Assembly (NCBI GenBank): GCA_964036315.1
Contig: OZ038496.1
Location: 19,619,685-19,683,684 of the forward strand
Direction: 5' to 3'
Source: Acanthosepion esculentum
Taxonomy: Eukaryota > Mollusca > Cephalopoda > Sepiida > Sepiidae
Length of the DNA stretch: 64,000 nt
Shown: piece after piece, positions 1 through 11,159 of the stretch
Layout of the letters: each line of letters opens with the position of its first letter
Numbering within the stretch: the stretch's first letter is position 1
Translations under genes and position numbers: made by a program
The notes under the pieces: model-generated
What the model saw: the letters and a program-made list of their open reading frames with translations, nothing else
The model's database searches: none
What the model was told of the DNA's origin: nothing

Positions 1-734
1 CTTGTGAGAGCCAAGATAGCCTACACCTTTAAAGGAACCGGCTATTTAAAAAGATTTACTGTAAGGTTGCAGTTTATAGCAAAATACAGAGAGCAATAGC
101 ATGCAGATTGGGGATAGGCAGAGGGTGTGACGGCCCCAGTCATCCATATCAGAAGGGTATCCAGTCAAAGAGTGAAATCTAGTTTCTGCGATTATTTCAT
201 GATTCATCTGTTTTTACATATTTAAAATGTCTCCTTTCTCACATTACTGAGTATTGGTGCTACAGCCCCCGCTATCCACTTCGGTATTAGTAGCATACAA
301 TCAAGGTGTTGGCCTACTAAACATCACCAAATCTCTGCATGTCACTGACAGAGTGTGTACCAAAGTGCTACCAAAAAGTGGAAAAGTCTTATTGTTGCCA
401 AAGCAATCACTATTTAAAGTATCGATGAATATGAGATTGTAGAGATAAGGGCAATTATCAACTTTTGGTTCAGATGAAATCATGTGACAGCCAGTAAGTG
501 ATGTCATTTTATAAGGTAACAAAACCTCAGTTGCTGTTTAGCATGCCTAGAGACATAACATGTGCATCCCACCAGTTGCTGATGATAGACAGCTAAGGTA
601 CTAAATATCATCTCACGCTCACAGTAGTAGGGAGGACAGAAGAGCCTTCATGGTACCCCAAAGTTTGTAAAATATACCACTGCCCTGACCAATATGTCAG
701 AAGATTTCCTATAGACTTTGAAGAGGATAAGATA
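1..734. other. Unassigned AT-rich DNA
   Basis: No coding exon, RNA gene or repeat family shared with the rest of the window was recognised here. Small open frames are short and without family motifs. Confidence 0.5.
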
Positions 735-855
735 TTTTTTAAAAATCTTTTCACTTTAAGCAAGTGGAAGAGAATGAGAAGATTTTAGTGAGGAGAAAAG
801 ACAATAAAAGAACAGGATTCAGGAAGATAGAAGATTGCAAATGATGTTGCATTAT
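735..855 (-). mobile_element. LINE 3' end fragment (jockey-like)
   Basis: Matches the 3'-terminal segment shared by about ten copies in the window: on the plus strand a T-rich start, then TTTCAC..TAAGCAAG, GACAATAAAAGAACAGG and TTGCATTA. The element reads on the minus strand, so its A-rich 3' end lies at the left. Better preserved copies (e.g. 57045-57360) encode the C-terminus of a jockey-like reverse transcriptase just upstream of this tail. This copy is 5'-truncated and directly abuts a SINE-1 fragment. Confidence 0.6.
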
Positions 856-857
856 TT

Positions 858-938
858 ATAGTATTTACATTATTTGGACCATTGTCCTCATCTTTATTGT
901 CATATTCACAATGTTTCTGTTGTACTCTAACACTTTTG
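858..938 (-). mobile_element. SINE-1 fragment, reverse orientation
   Basis: Matches the tail half of the SINE-1 family (GTATTTACATTATTTGGAC, CCTCATCTTT, CACAATGTTTC). Read on the minus strand it begins within the hairpin just before the GAAA motif, so it is 5'-truncated close to the ribozyme-like core. It also lacks the last ~35 bases of the family 3' end. Confidence 0.65.
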
Positions 939-1435
939 CCCCAGCCCCTCAACCTCCGACATCTTACTCTCTGGGTTGAGGTGTCTACTTGGGTCTTAAC
1001 GGAACTTAAGGGAGTGGCCATAGGTCCCCTGAGCATCCGTATATCATTCGACTGGTTCACTGGTTTAATCCTGCTTCCTGCCTACATTGTCATTGGTGAT
1101 GTTCATCCATTCACAGTTGACTGTAGACATGGCTAGAGAGTCTGTGCTAAGAAATTTAGAAGGCACCAAAAAGAAAAAAAATATATCTGCCGAAAGCTGG
1201 ACAAACAACTATTCAATGGTTGAATTGTTAATGTCTTTTATATAGCAGAAAAGAATAGTATAGAAAAGAAACGGGTTACAGAAAAGAAAAGTAATTGACG
1301 TAAAAACTCATACACTGGATTCTAGACAGAGAGAGTGGGTTGTGATTAACTTGTTAAATTGTCTCAGAACGATATACAACTCTTGCAATGGAGAGATAAA
1401 GATTTCTGTGCACGGTTTAAAGTTTATAGTTGTGT
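939..1435. other. Unassigned region
   Basis: A slightly GC-richer stretch (about 940-1140) followed by AT-rich DNA. An 84-codon open frame crosses it, but the frame begins inside the SINE fragment and shows no recognisable motif. Nothing else supported. Confidence 0.4.
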
Positions 1436-1600
1436 TCCGCCTCGGCTGTAGTAACAGTAGTAGTAATCTTCGTGGTAGCAGAAGCAGCGGTACTTATATC
1501 GACAGTACATGTTAGCAGACGCTTCGTTTCAATCTCTGACGTCACTTCCTCTCTCCCTCGAGTCTCCAACTCAACTCTCCACTGTCTCTCTCTTCCGTCT
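1436..1600 (+). repeat. Diverged direct repeat, copy A
   Basis: Shares an ordered series of blocks with 1938-2150: a (GTA)n-like run, TATATCGACAGTACATGTTAGC, TTTCAATCTCTGACGTCA and CTCCAACTCAACTCT. The two copies sit on either side of a SINE-1 insertion. Family unknown. Confidence 0.5.
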
Positions 1601-1705
1601 GCAAGGAGATGGAGAAAATAATTCGTCTTGCTTGGGCCAAATTCTCTCTTCTCTCTCTTCAAGAATTATCTCCAGTCTCTCGTATATGAATGATGATCAA
1701 CAAAA

Positions 1706-1897
1706 CAAAAGAAAATACATCCCCAGTGATCGAAATAAAGGGTTCGGTTCGAAATTCCAACCACCTGAAGAAGGCCGGAGCGTACAACGGCCGAAAACGT
1801 TGTGACAAATATGGCGACAAAGATGAGGACAATAGTCCGACTAATACTGTACATAATACCTCATCTCGGAAATATAGACAGACTCAAAAGAAAATAC
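1706..1897 (+). mobile_element. SINE-1 copy, 5'-truncated, with 13-bp TSD
   Basis: Body 1719-1884 is flanked by the perfect direct repeat CAAAAGAAAATAC (1706-1718 and 1885-1897). The body starts inside the family at CCCCAGTGA and runs to the usual 3' end AATATAGACAGAC. It contains CTGAAGA at 1765-1771, the stem GGCCG/CGGCC (1773-1777/1788-1792) and GAAA at 1793-1796, which resembles a hammerhead core. The TSD and 5' truncation indicate target-primed insertion by LINE machinery. Confidence 0.85.
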
Positions 1898-1937
1898 TTT
1901 GTGTAATTTCGTTAAAGGAGAGGGGTGGCTTGTTCGA

Positions 1938-2150
1938 CGTTTCCGTTCCCAGTGGTAGTAATAATAGTAGCAGTAGTAGTCTTAGATGTTGGAGGACTAA
2001 TTCGCTTCTTTGTTCGTATATCAACAGCACATGTTAGCGAGTGTTTTGTTCCAATCTCTGACATCATTTCCGTACTTCTTCGAGCCTTCAATTCAACTCT
2101 GCTCACTTTCAATCTCCGACATCTCTCCACCCAGCTCGACTGCACTCGAA
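1938..2150 (+). repeat. Diverged direct repeat, copy B
   Basis: Second copy of the repeat at 1436-1600: GTAGTAATAATAGTAGCAG, TATATCAACAGCACATGTTAGC, CCAATCTCTGACATCA, AATTCAACTCTGC. It adds a second CAATCTCCGACATCTCT block. Function unknown. Confidence 0.5.
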
Positions 2151-2517
2151 GACAGACAAGCCAAAAACTACTACTTTTTTTAGCATAAGTACGTGTTTAT
2201 ATAGATAAACCCGGCTGGTCATTACCGACTCTTGTCCCTACTACTTTGCATGCATTTATCACGGGTTCTGGCAACCTTCAACCAGAATCATGTGAATTCC
2301 AAAGTTCCTCATAGCTTACTAAGTTCTATTTATAAATTTAACTGATAAAAATTATTTCAACCATTTTCCATTGTCTTTCTAATGACCAAATTTCAATGGG
2401 TACAACTTTTGCCCTAGATCAGATTTCCTATCAGTAAACAAAAATGCTCTGATCTAATTTCACTACTCAGATCCACTCCAATTTCAATAAAAAAAAATGT
2501 GTGTGTGTCCGACTCTC
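2151..2517. other. Unassigned region
   Basis: No recognisable family. Ends in a short (GT)n run at about 2499-2508. Confidence 0.4.
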
Positions 2518-2764
2518 TTCTCTGTCACAGTACACTCCAACCTTCTTCAGGTGATATATGTTGGAATTTTGAATCAAACCCTTTATTTCTTCCATTCGGT
2601 GCCATGCCTTTTCTGGATATCTTAGTTTTCAGTTAATTCCCTTTAGTAAAACTCAAATCTCCAAGTTTTTTGTTCACTTCTGCTGTGGTCAGGTATTGAA
2701 CTAACAACACTTTAGGGCAAGTCACTTTTGGATTATTTCAACCAATTCTTTTATCCATTAGTTG
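2518..2764 (-). mobile_element. SINE-1, old subfamily, reverse orientation
   Basis: Near full-length diverged SINE-1 on the minus strand. It carries TTCTTCAGGTGATATATG (reverse of CATATATCACCTGAAGAA), AACCCTTTATTTC, a reversed B-box region (GTATTGAAC) and a degraded tRNA-like 5' end near 2750. It shares diagnostic blocks with 55581-55878 (CCTTTTCTGGATATCT). In this subfamily CATATATCAC just before CTGAAGA can pair with GTGAATATG after the GAAA motif, giving a possible helix I. Confidence 0.7.
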
Positions 2765-2770
2765 AAGTAT

Positions 2771-3050
2771 TTTTTGAAGATTGTAGGTGGTAAGGAAGCA
2801 ATAAAATCGAAAGAGAGTTCTAGAGCTGAGTGGTGAGAGAAATGAAACTAGAGTAGAACTTATAGTTACATCTAGTTATTTCAGCAATAAAACAAGACCT
2901 AACTGCCAATCTAGTAGTACACTTAAATTCATGCAGTCAAAGTACCATTAGAACAATTGCCATGAAAATATTTGTAGAAAAGACAAAGGGAAGCCATGTC
3001 ACAGAAAGTGAGAAAGTGACTGAAGTTAAGATGACAGGTCAGGACTGATA
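2771..3050 (-). mobile_element. LINE 3' region fragment (jockey-like)
   Basis: Diverged copy of the LINE-tail family: TTTTTGAAGATT, AGAGAGTTCTAGAG, TACATCTAGTTATTTCAGC, GAAAATATTTGTAGAAAAG, AAGCCATG, AAAGTGACTGAAG. The minus strand encodes RT C-terminal sequence, degraded. It begins six bases after the SINE-1 copy, so the two insertions are adjacent. Confidence 0.6.
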
Positions 3051-3111
3051 ATATTACAGACTGTTATTTAATATTTTTGAGTATCTTGAGATATATAGCA
3101 GAGCAGCAGAC

Positions 3112-3215
3112 TAGACGTTATAGTGTTTGGGGAAGCAACCATGCAGGAGTTTGTTCCACAAAGTATTGGTTCTTGGGAAGAAGCATTCTGAGTGCAACAT
3201 GTCAAAGAAATTTCT
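3112..3215 (-). pseudogene. Jockey-like RT C-terminal remnant
   Basis: The minus-strand frame reads CFFPRTNTLWNKLLHGCFP, then KHYN. This resembles the terminal motif of jockey-type non-LTR reverse transcriptases (FFPRT..LWN.LP.GCFP..YN). Only this tail survives. The family assignment is from recall of the motif. No intact polymerase domain is present. Confidence 0.65.
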
Positions 3216-3244
3216 TTTTTCTTTTTTTAAGATGTGGTTCTGAA

Positions 3245-3441
3245 GAATACGATAGTTGAAGTATGTGAACAACAAGGAAGTTTTCAGGAAAATAGGAACA
3301 AGAAGAATGCTTCTACTCAGAATCAGAAAGTGAGAGTTAAAATTTCTGTGACACATAATGAGGAAAGAAGGCTTGGAAAATTTGACACTCATGGGACATA
3401 TTGAAGGAAAAAGGGACAGAAGGAAACAGCAAGTAACCTAA
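3245..3441 (+). pseudogene. Endonuclease-RT LINE C-terminal remnant
   Basis: Plus-strand translation with stops gives VFRKIGTRRMLLLRIRK, a stop, ELKFL, a stop, HIMRKEGLENLTLMGHIEG. This matches the C-terminal tail of the endonuclease-reverse transcriptase LINEs also seen at 51046-51330 and 63345-63800 on the opposite strand. It is a dead, 5'-truncated fragment lying back to back with the jockey remnant at 3112-3215. Confidence 0.65.
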
Positions 3442-4816
3442 CTAATGATTTTGAGTAAATAGATAGCAAAAGTGAGTGGGAAGGACAGTAAAAAAAAAAA
3501 ACATTGATAAGAGCAAAGTTGTGGAAAGTAACAATTGCCCACGTCCATAAAAGAATAAGAAATTCTTGTAAAATTCAGACACAGTCAAGCAGATTTAAAT
3601 CTTAATAAACTTGAAACTTGACCTCATCAAAAACAGGTAAAATCTGACTACAAGACATGTTGAAGTCATTTGTATCTCGCATATACTGAGACAGCCTCTT
3701 CCTTGCCCCACCTAGATTTTTTTTCAACCAGATGTGATATTATTTGTACAAGATTTGAGTTTCAGCATGCAGATGTTGGACCTTCTGTGAACAACACTTA
3801 AATAAAGAGTTGACATCTTAGATATCTTGCCTTGGCAAAGCAAAGTATAAACAAACATATTTTATTCAAACAGCAGTCAAAGTGCAAGTAGAAAGAGCCA
3901 CTTAGGAGACAACATTTATTTCCTGATAGTAGTAATAGGTATCCCTTTACCTTGCAAGGTAAAGGTAGCACCTTGTTTTGTCAAAATTCATTCTTTTGGT
4001 GGTGAGACTTGAATGATCTCTCCAAGGTGCAGACCTGGGTGATGATATATGAAGGCCATCCGACAAAACCTAAAGGAATAACAGGGCATTATAATAGGGA
4101 CCAGTTTGACTGCAGGAGTTTCAGGAAAGTTGTCAGTATTTAAACCCAACTGTATGTGTCTGGATTTACTTTCACAGCATTTTCTGTGTTTGGATACAAT
4201 GTCAAGGTAATGGAGGTTTAAAATCAGGGTTTTTTCCTTCCTGTAGATGCACCGCCATCTTGAGCTTTATTCCGTCTCTATTTACTTGAAGCAGCTAGTT
4301 TTGAGGCACCAATTGTCTACCTTTGTCCATTCTTCAGCTTGAAACTAGATTTATTTGTAAGAGTTTACATTTTATTTGATTAAAACTATGTTAATAATGC
4401 CCAATTGGTATTCAAAAGGTTTAGTCTAATTTTAAAATTTGTTATCATTGACAAATCAAGTTTATAACTCAAATTAAAAATAGAGACACTGTATTTTGAT
4501 ATATAAATCTTACATGTAAGATGAACATGGAAGTGAATGATTGGATAGTATTTTATCTTCTGGGTGTTTTGAAGTAAGTTTGCACTTCAAAACTTGTCTC
4601 CCACTGAAGTACCAAAGTTAAGAAGCATTTTGCCTGGATAGTATCAAATTAGTGACTTGAAACAAATCATAACATACTTTCCACAAGGGCTATCTTTAAA
4701 TTCAAAGCTAGCTATTTTTAATATTTATTTTTGCAGTGAAATATCTTGTCCTGCAATGTAATTGGGATGGATTGGGCTGGTTAATTTAGTGACATTTCAA
4801 CTCTTGTTTGGGTTTT
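3442..4816. other. Unassigned AT-rich DNA
   Basis: No exon, repeat or RNA gene recognised over about 1.4 kb. Confidence 0.45.
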
Positions 4817-5041
4817 TGTTATGGTAATTTACCCACGAACGCATAGACTCTCCCAGCTATAAATAGGAGCAGGTACTGTCTTTTGGAGGGGGAAGTTTCC
4901 AGCAGTCAGCTCTGACAGTCGGCCGGAACATTCTTGCTGTAACACACTTGTTTGTATATGTTTGTATTACTATTTCTGTTAATATATTTAACTTAATTCC
5001 TCTTTTGTATCTTTATTTCTGGCCCTAACAAGGCCATAACA
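4817..5041 (+). mobile_element. Solo LTR (225 bp)
   Basis: Begins TGTTATGG and ends with the exact inverse, CCATAACA. Imperfect 5-bp flanks, GTTTT (4812-4816) and GTTAT (5042-5046), may be the target duplication. Inside are a TATA box (GCTATAAATAG near 4857), a CAG-rich region compatible with a transcription start and a T-rich 3' half. No gag-pol flanks it, so it is read as a solo LTR. A related sequence starts at 63918. Retroelement clade not assigned. Confidence 0.75.
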
Positions 5042-5114
5042 GTTATTTAATTCAGAATATAAGTCTTGTAAGATAAAAGTTACAATGAATTAATAGATGC
5101 ACGTAGGTCTTGTT

Positions 5115-5370
5115 GAGTCAAAAGGTACATATAGGTCCAATTTATACATTAGTCAAATGGTAAATATTAATCTGGTTTACAGATGAGTCAAAAGGTAAAT
5201 ATTGGTCCAGTTTATACATGAATCAAGAATTAAATATCAGTGCAGTTTATACATGAGCCAAGTGGTAAATATTGGTCCAGTTTATACTTGAGTTTAAATG
5301 TAAACAGTGATCTACTTTATACTTGAGTCAAAAAGTAAGCACAAGTCTGGTTTATATTTGAGTCTGAAAG
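5115..5370 (+). repeat. 35-bp degenerate tandem repeat, about 7 units
   Basis: Units start at 5115, 5150, 5185, 5220, 5255, 5290, 5325 and 5360, exactly 35 bp apart, despite substitutions between units. The core reads GAGTCAAAAGGTAAATATTGG then TCCAGTTTATACAT. The strict period with divergence suggests an old array that has not been homogenised. Confidence 0.85.
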
Positions 5371-7389
5371 CATCCATCCAGAAGGTGGATCCTTTTTTGA
5401 AGGATCCATATACTAAGCCTGACATGGCAACATGTGAGGTAAATGATACTTGATATTATATAAATATATTCAATGAAGAACTGAGAGTTATTACTTTTTA
5501 GCTTGTATTTATTTCTGATCTGTCCACTTACTAAAATCTCCACAATGATAGTCTGAGAGTTGCCAGAAAAAGCAATGAAAGTCAGAAGAAATACGAGTAA
5601 GAAAATAATAATAAGTTATGTTTGTTATCAAATAATCATTAAAGAAATTTCTGACTTCAAGCAATGAAGGAGGACATTTCACCCAAGTGGTCAGTTTATT
5701 TTGATTATATTTAATTTTTTTTTTTCAACTCAAAATAATAATAAAACCTTACTAAAGATTCAAAAAGGAAATCAGCAGACATTGGGGGAATGCTATTAAC
5801 AATGCTTCGGAGAATTGTAAATTTATTATTTGAATGTAATTTTTTTCTTTCTAAATCTCCCTGGGAGGTCAAATTGTCTTTTGGAAAATCTGATTGACTG
5901 TCCTGAAGTGAATAGCAGCAGAAGCCAACAGAAGAATCTACTTTGAATACATAAGAACCAAACAAAATGGTAGCACCATTGTTTCCATCTTCTACTCTTA
6001 ACATTTTTCTCCCCGCTCCCTAAACTCCTCCATCTTCCATTGTTACTATTTTTCCCTATTATGTCTATCTTTATGACTGCCCACCCACTGGGTGTAGTGC
6101 TGCATACATTTTTATGTCCTCTTTTGATTCTTTATAAAGTCTTTTTGATTTCTTTATCTTTCTGAATTTGTTCAGTTTTTGAAGGTCTCCTCTAAATATA
6201 TTCTCAGATATCCAGGAAAATAAAGCAATAAGCTTTCTATATCAGTCACAGCAGCAGAGGGCTAATTGCTTAACAAGGGCTGCATTCCCTGCAGAGTTTT
6301 GTTCAAGCTTCAGTTTATATTTAGTTTTGACAGACAGAGATTTCACATTCTTTACATTTAACTAAGTCATGCAGAATGAAAATACGTTGGACAGAAATTG
6401 CATAATTGTCTCTCAAATAATGTTTTACTGAATTTGTGGAAACCATAACAGCTTCAGTGAAAATCATAAAAGCTTCTAAGCATTTGAATCTTTTTGCTAA
6501 AGCTTAAAATATTTCACATTGAACTCATTGGCTTCATCGTCATCTCATCAACATATATGAATATGTAATGTTAATAATTGCAGAGTGCTTAATGTTTAAC
6601 ACTCTGCATTATTAATATCACTTCCCTTTCCACTGAATTCTTTTTCAAGGCCTCTCAATTGCAGTAACCTTATTGTTAATTTAACTCAAAGTTGTTTTCT
6701 GTTGCCATAGCAGGATATGATAACACATCTATGAAATTCAAACAAATTCAAATTCAGGGATCAGAGTCACCTTCAGTGGCAGGATAAACATTTTGCACAA
6801 TAAATGAAGTCATATACAGTGTGATAAAGTTTAATTTTTGACCAATTTTCTTTTTCATCCAATTTTGACCAGAAATCTTTCCACTTTCGAGGAATTTAAA
6901 TAAAAAATTATATGAACACAAAAGGGATTTTTACAAAACAACACAATGCATTAGTTGCTTATTGGATCATAATTTTGATTTTAAAAAAATTCTGCTTTAA
7001 TTAAAAGAGAAAGCAATTTACTAAGACAGAAATCTATAGAAAGTGCTTTAATTGTTAGATCATCAGAATTAAATTTACATCCAGGTTCTTCGAACATTTC
7101 ACCTTTCTTGTCAGATAATCGATTATCACAATGTGGGATGATTAATAACAAAAATGATAAAAGCATAAACACAAAGAAAAAGAAACCAAATGAAACTGGC
7201 TAGACTCTATGCACAAACACATATTACAAAAAAAAATGTAAGAGTTTAAAATTTCAGCATCCACTCCACATCATGTGCATGTGTAGTTACATCAATATAA
7301 ACATCATTTTAGTCCACTGATGTCCTAATGGAAAAAAACACGTCACATGAAAATTTTTTCCACTTTGTCACTTTTTCTTAACTATATAT
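5371..7389. other. Unassigned AT-rich DNA
   Basis: About 2 kb with no recognised gene or family. It contains one short inverted repeat near 6564-6619 (TTAATAATTGCAGAGTG facing CACTCTGCATTATTAA). The longest open frame (97 codons, minus, 5711-6004) has no known motif and low-complexity ends. Confidence 0.45.
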
Positions 7390-8117
7390 ATATACTAGCA
7401 GCATGGCCCGGCATTGCCTATGCTTGATTAAAAAATTGTACAACTCATACAGCAATCGCTATCACTTGACTTAGAATATTTTTGACCTTCCTTGCCTTTA
7501 AAGGTGTGCCCTTTGCCATGCTGATGTTGCTACATGCCTTACTTCTTGCCTATCTCACACTGCGAATTTTTTCTAAGCTCTATACTAAACATTAAATCTG
7601 TTACGAAAAAAGAACTAAACAAAATGAACACAAAACGATCAGCTTTAAAAAAGGACTCGTAACTGGAAAAACCGAATGAAAAAAGAATGTTAACAACAAA
7701 TACTTTTCACACCCAACCCAGTCCTGTGGAATCAGAATCAACATTGAGTTTAAGCAAGTGAATTAGCCAATTGGAGTAAAGTGCCATTCAGATTTAAATT
7801 TTTCCCACTTGTGATGAATGCAGCTATCGATTTTTTTTGCATGCTAGTTAACATTTGTGTCAGTCAGCTGTTGGCTTACACGCTGGCCAGTAGAATCTTC
7901 CTGCTTATCCGTGGCAGCCATCTATAGGCTCTCACCTTGGCCAGTAGAAAATGGCCACAAACTACATGAAAACTGCCGTAGAAGCATGAAAAATCGATTA
8001 TTTCCACTATCGATGGGAGTTGGGAAATGCAAAGTCGGTCTTGGCCTTTCTGTTAACTTGGAGCATGTGCATGTAAATTTTGGTGCAAATCCGTCTAAAA
8101 TTGCGGACGTGGATTCG

Positions 8118-8152
<35 letters not shown>

Positions 8153-8170
8153 GCCTTTTATAGATAGAGA
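7390..8170 (+). repeat. Probable interspersed repeat beginning CTAGCAGCATGGCCCGGC
   Basis: Starts after a (TA)n run with CTAGCAGCATGGCCCGGC and ends in a (CA)n run at 8121-8150. The CCCGGC-containing start resembles a repeat start I recall from cephalopod sequence, but no second copy exists here, so boundaries and class are uncertain. Open frames inside it lack domain motifs. Confidence 0.35.
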
Positions 8171-8174
8171 TGTA

Positions 8175-8255
8175 TGTATCTATTTTCTGTTTATACATTA
8201 TTTTAATAGATACAGTTTATTTAAGTAAATGCTCTGTTTTTTAAATAAACTCTCT
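8175..8255 (-). mobile_element. SINE-3 tail fragment, reverse orientation
   Basis: Shares ATTTTCTGTTTATACATTAT and TTTAAGTAAATGCTCTGTTT with the tail of SINE-3 copies at 23616-24012 and 62150-62398. Only the tail is present. Confidence 0.6.
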
Positions 8256-8264
8256 GTCTTAGAA

Positions 8265-8436
8265 ATTCAACCCCTGAAGATGATCTCTGATGAGATTGAA
8301 AGTACTTGAGGAAAATAAAAATCATAAGAATAATAATCACAGCATTTTTCTCAATCAATTTCCTACAAGCACAAAGAAATTAATCCATGAAATTGAGAGG
8401 ATTAAAATTAAAATAGACATAATATGTCTAAGCTAT

Positions 8437-8440
<4 letters not shown>
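8265..8440 (+). mobile_element. Short element 'family D' with hammerhead-like core
   Basis: Shares its sequence with 40990-41180. It contains CTGAAGA (8274-8280), a 5-bp hairpin ATCTC/GAGAT with loop TGAT (8283-8296), GAAA (8298-8301) and the self-complementary AGTACT (8301-8306). Those are the core and stem II of a hammerhead, with a palindromic helix III that would pair only in a dimer. Helix I is not evident. The element ends in (CA)n/(TA)n. No protein is encoded. Confidence 0.5.
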
Positions 8441-8488
<48 letters not shown>

Positions 8489-8490
8489 GC

Positions 8491-8588
<98 letters not shown>
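8441..8588. repeat. Compound (CA)n/(TA)n microsatellite
   Basis: Alternating CA and TA tracts. All open frames crossing it are microsatellite translations. Confidence 0.95.
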
Positions 8589-8860
8589 CAGGGTGTCCAT
8601 AAAGTTTGTGTGCACTTTAAAAAACTTGAAACTTTATTTATATTTGTGATAGAAATAATTTGTAAAAAGGATTAGAAAGAATTTTGCAGTTTACGGAAAA
8701 CATTTGCCAACTGATTTACAGTAATGCCTGAAATCACATTAGTTATTTTAGCTATACTTAAAACTAGGTACATTAAATTTTATAATATTTTTAACAGATT
8801 ATTTCTATCGCAAATACAAATAAAGTTATAGATTTTTTAAAGTGCACACAAACTGTATAG

Positions 8861-8866
<6 letters not shown>
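8589..8866. mobile_element. MITE, 278 bp, Tc1/mariner-like termini
   Basis: Bounded by TA on both sides. The left end CAGGGTGTCCATAAAGTTTG and the inverse of the right end share a long inverted repeat of about 80 bp (GTTTGTGTGCACTTTAAAAAA, ACTTTATTT, GATAGAAATAAT). No coding capacity. It lies within TA-repeat DNA, consistent with TA target preference. Confidence 0.85.
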
Positions 8867-8903
<37 letters not shown>

Positions 8904-9031
8904 AAAAATATGGAAAAGACAAAACAAAATCCGAATATGCAAGTTTACTGTTTTAATGTTGTTTTATTTGGATTTTGTTTTGTCTTTTCCCTATTTTTCA
9001 TCATACTGTTGGATCTACATCCACATATTTG

Positions 9032-9082
<51 letters not shown>
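8867..9082. repeat. (TA)n tracts enclosing a 40-bp-arm hairpin
   Basis: Two (TA)n runs (8867-8899 and 9037-9082) enclose an inverted repeat: arms about 8898-8937 and 8966-9005 (AAAAGACAAAACAAAATCC facing GGATTTTGTTTTGTCTTTT) with a loop of about 28 bp. No protein. Confidence 0.85.
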
Positions 9083-9085
<3 letters not shown>

Positions 9086-9740
9086 TTAAATTGTCCAGAT
9101 ATCTTTGAAGAAGCATTGCAATTATTATTCATTTTATTCTCTTATTTTTCATACTATTTCTGTTTCTTTTAATGAAAACTCTTGGGTTGCATTTACAGTG
9201 CACATTTGTTAAGTAGGAGCATGGATAAAAGAAAAAAAAAATAAGCATTTAACAAAATTTGAACTGCTATGCCTTTTTTTTTTTAGGAGTTTGTCTAGCA
9301 CTTTAGTCAAAAGGCTACAAAAGCCAACAATCAGATAAATGTTCAATTTTTTCCTGCTTACTGTTGCAGGAAATAAAAAAAGTGACCAGAAAATTACAAT
9401 AAAAAGCAAAAGAAATAAGATGAAAGAAATTCTAGGCAAAAATGAATAACAATTGATAATGCTTCATTTAAGTAACAGATATTGCATCTGATAATACTTA
9501 CATAATAAAGACCAAGAGAAATAAGATGAAAAATATTAATAATAATTGATAATGATTTGTCTAAGAAATTCATACTACTAAAAATAGGTGAATTAAGTTA
9601 AAAGGAATTTTATTCAAAAATTAATAATAATAATAATAATGATAGTAACAATGTTTTATTAAAGAAATTCATAGACTATTGCATCTAATACTACTTGTGT
9701 AATAAAAAGCAAAAGAAATAAGATGAAAGAAAGATTAGTT
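9083..9740. repeat. AT-rich DNA with degenerate ~100-bp tandem repeat (9398-9740)
   Basis: The block AGAAATAAGATGAAAGAAA recurs near 9398, 9504 and 9700, with related AATTGATAATG and TTATTCAAAAATTAATAAT pieces between, indicating about 3.5 units of roughly 103 bp. Nothing is recognised in 9083-9397. Confidence 0.55.
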
Positions 9741-10409
9741 AAAAGTTAATAATCTCTGTATCTTGTATGAATGTTAGACTTCTCAGACAGAGGCACAAAT
9801 TAATCGTTAATAAATACATGAAATGGGGAGACAAAAATATTCAACTGTGTGACTTTCTCAACGGTATAAAGCAGATACGGGAATTTGAAATATTGAGTCA
9901 TCGCAAAATAACTCTTTCTGTCCATGCACGCAACTTCTGATCCTGTAATTGTTCAGATCAAATAACTTGAGCTTGCAGAAGCACTGAGCCACAGTTGTGC
10001 TAAAATAAGGATCAGTAATTTAAGGGCAAAAAACGAAAACAAAGCCTTTTATAGCCTTCTCGTATTAATTAGAAGATAAGCCCACCACCACCACACCACT
10101 AGAAATATTATTTTCCTTGACTTTTCATAATGTGGTTCTTTTTGCAGCTTCCATGAGCAAAGCATGCCTGTGATATGCTGATGCATGATACAAAATGAAC
10201 CTGAGTAAATATTTGTACACGTTTGTTCTGTTCTATTCAACGCTGGATATGCATGAGACTTTCTCAGTAGAAAGTATAAGCCTTTTGAATTGGTATTTAA
10301 TTAAGGTATTAAATACCAGTCCTAGTCATGGTTATTGTGTACAAGTTGTGCACTGTGTGAGAAACTTTTAATGATAATTAGAAATATGCATGTAGATTAA
10401 GGAAGTATA
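9741..10409. other. Unassigned region
   Basis: No family or exon recognised. Confidence 0.4.
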
Positions 10410-10889
10410 CACTCTGTCTGAAGTTATTAAGCAAATCATATAAACTTCAATAATTCAAATTTGCTTTGAAAAACAATTGTCAAATTTTAAACAATCAATT
10501 TAGATGTCAAAACAAAGCTTAAAGTTAAAATTTTAGATAGTATCAATATTTTTTATTGAAGTTATTTGATATATTCTAAAAAAACTACCGTCTGTAGTTA
10601 TTAGGCAAAAACAAATAATGTTTTACTTCAATAAAAAGGTAATAAAATCATCAAAAATTGAACACCTATAATAGAACAAATAACAAACACATATAAGTCT
10701 TTGAATCTTTTACATTTTAATATAGTGACCCTTCTCAATAACAGTCAGTAATCTATTATCTATTGATTTTGTTAATTTTTTTTTTTACTTTAGCAGGTTC
10801 ATTTTCCAACATGGTAGTTTTAATTGGTTCCCATAGGTCGGCTTTGATGTTATATCATTTGCCACCTTCATATAATTTCATCTCGGCAA
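10410..10889. mobile_element. Partial second copy of the Tc1-like element
   Basis: About 480 bp repeats the left end of the element at 11160-12697: the terminal motif CTGTCTGAAGTTATTAAGC, a block with AACAATCAATTTAGATG, and CCAACATGGTAGTTTTAATT. It starts at a TA and breaks off near 10889. The following ~270 bp before the next copy are unrelated. Confidence 0.8.
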
Positions 10890-11159
10890 CCCAACATACC
10901 TGACTCACTACAGACATTCCCTTTGCAGTCATCACTGCAACCCCATTTCATAGAACAGGCCTACCAGTTATGCCAATCACTCATCACCTTGACAACCAAT
11001 GCACCTTACCTTGAATCAATCTACCACTGTGACCTTGATTGATTAACATGTGAATGACCATATCCTGTGACTTTGGTCGCAAATACACTTTTTTCAGAAA
11101 TCTAATCCTCGTTATTCCTTTCCTCTTGCAGCCAAATGCTTATTATAACATAAACTAGA

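Noticed and set aside
5711..6004. 97-codon minus-strand ORF
   Set aside because: Ends in low-complexity sequence and has no recognisable domain or exon context.
8290..8675. Open frames with His-Thr and Ile-Tyr runs
   Set aside because: Translations of (CA)n/(TA)n microsatellites; the same applies to similar frames at 25512-26602, 38083-38611, 45709-46467 and 50086-50421.
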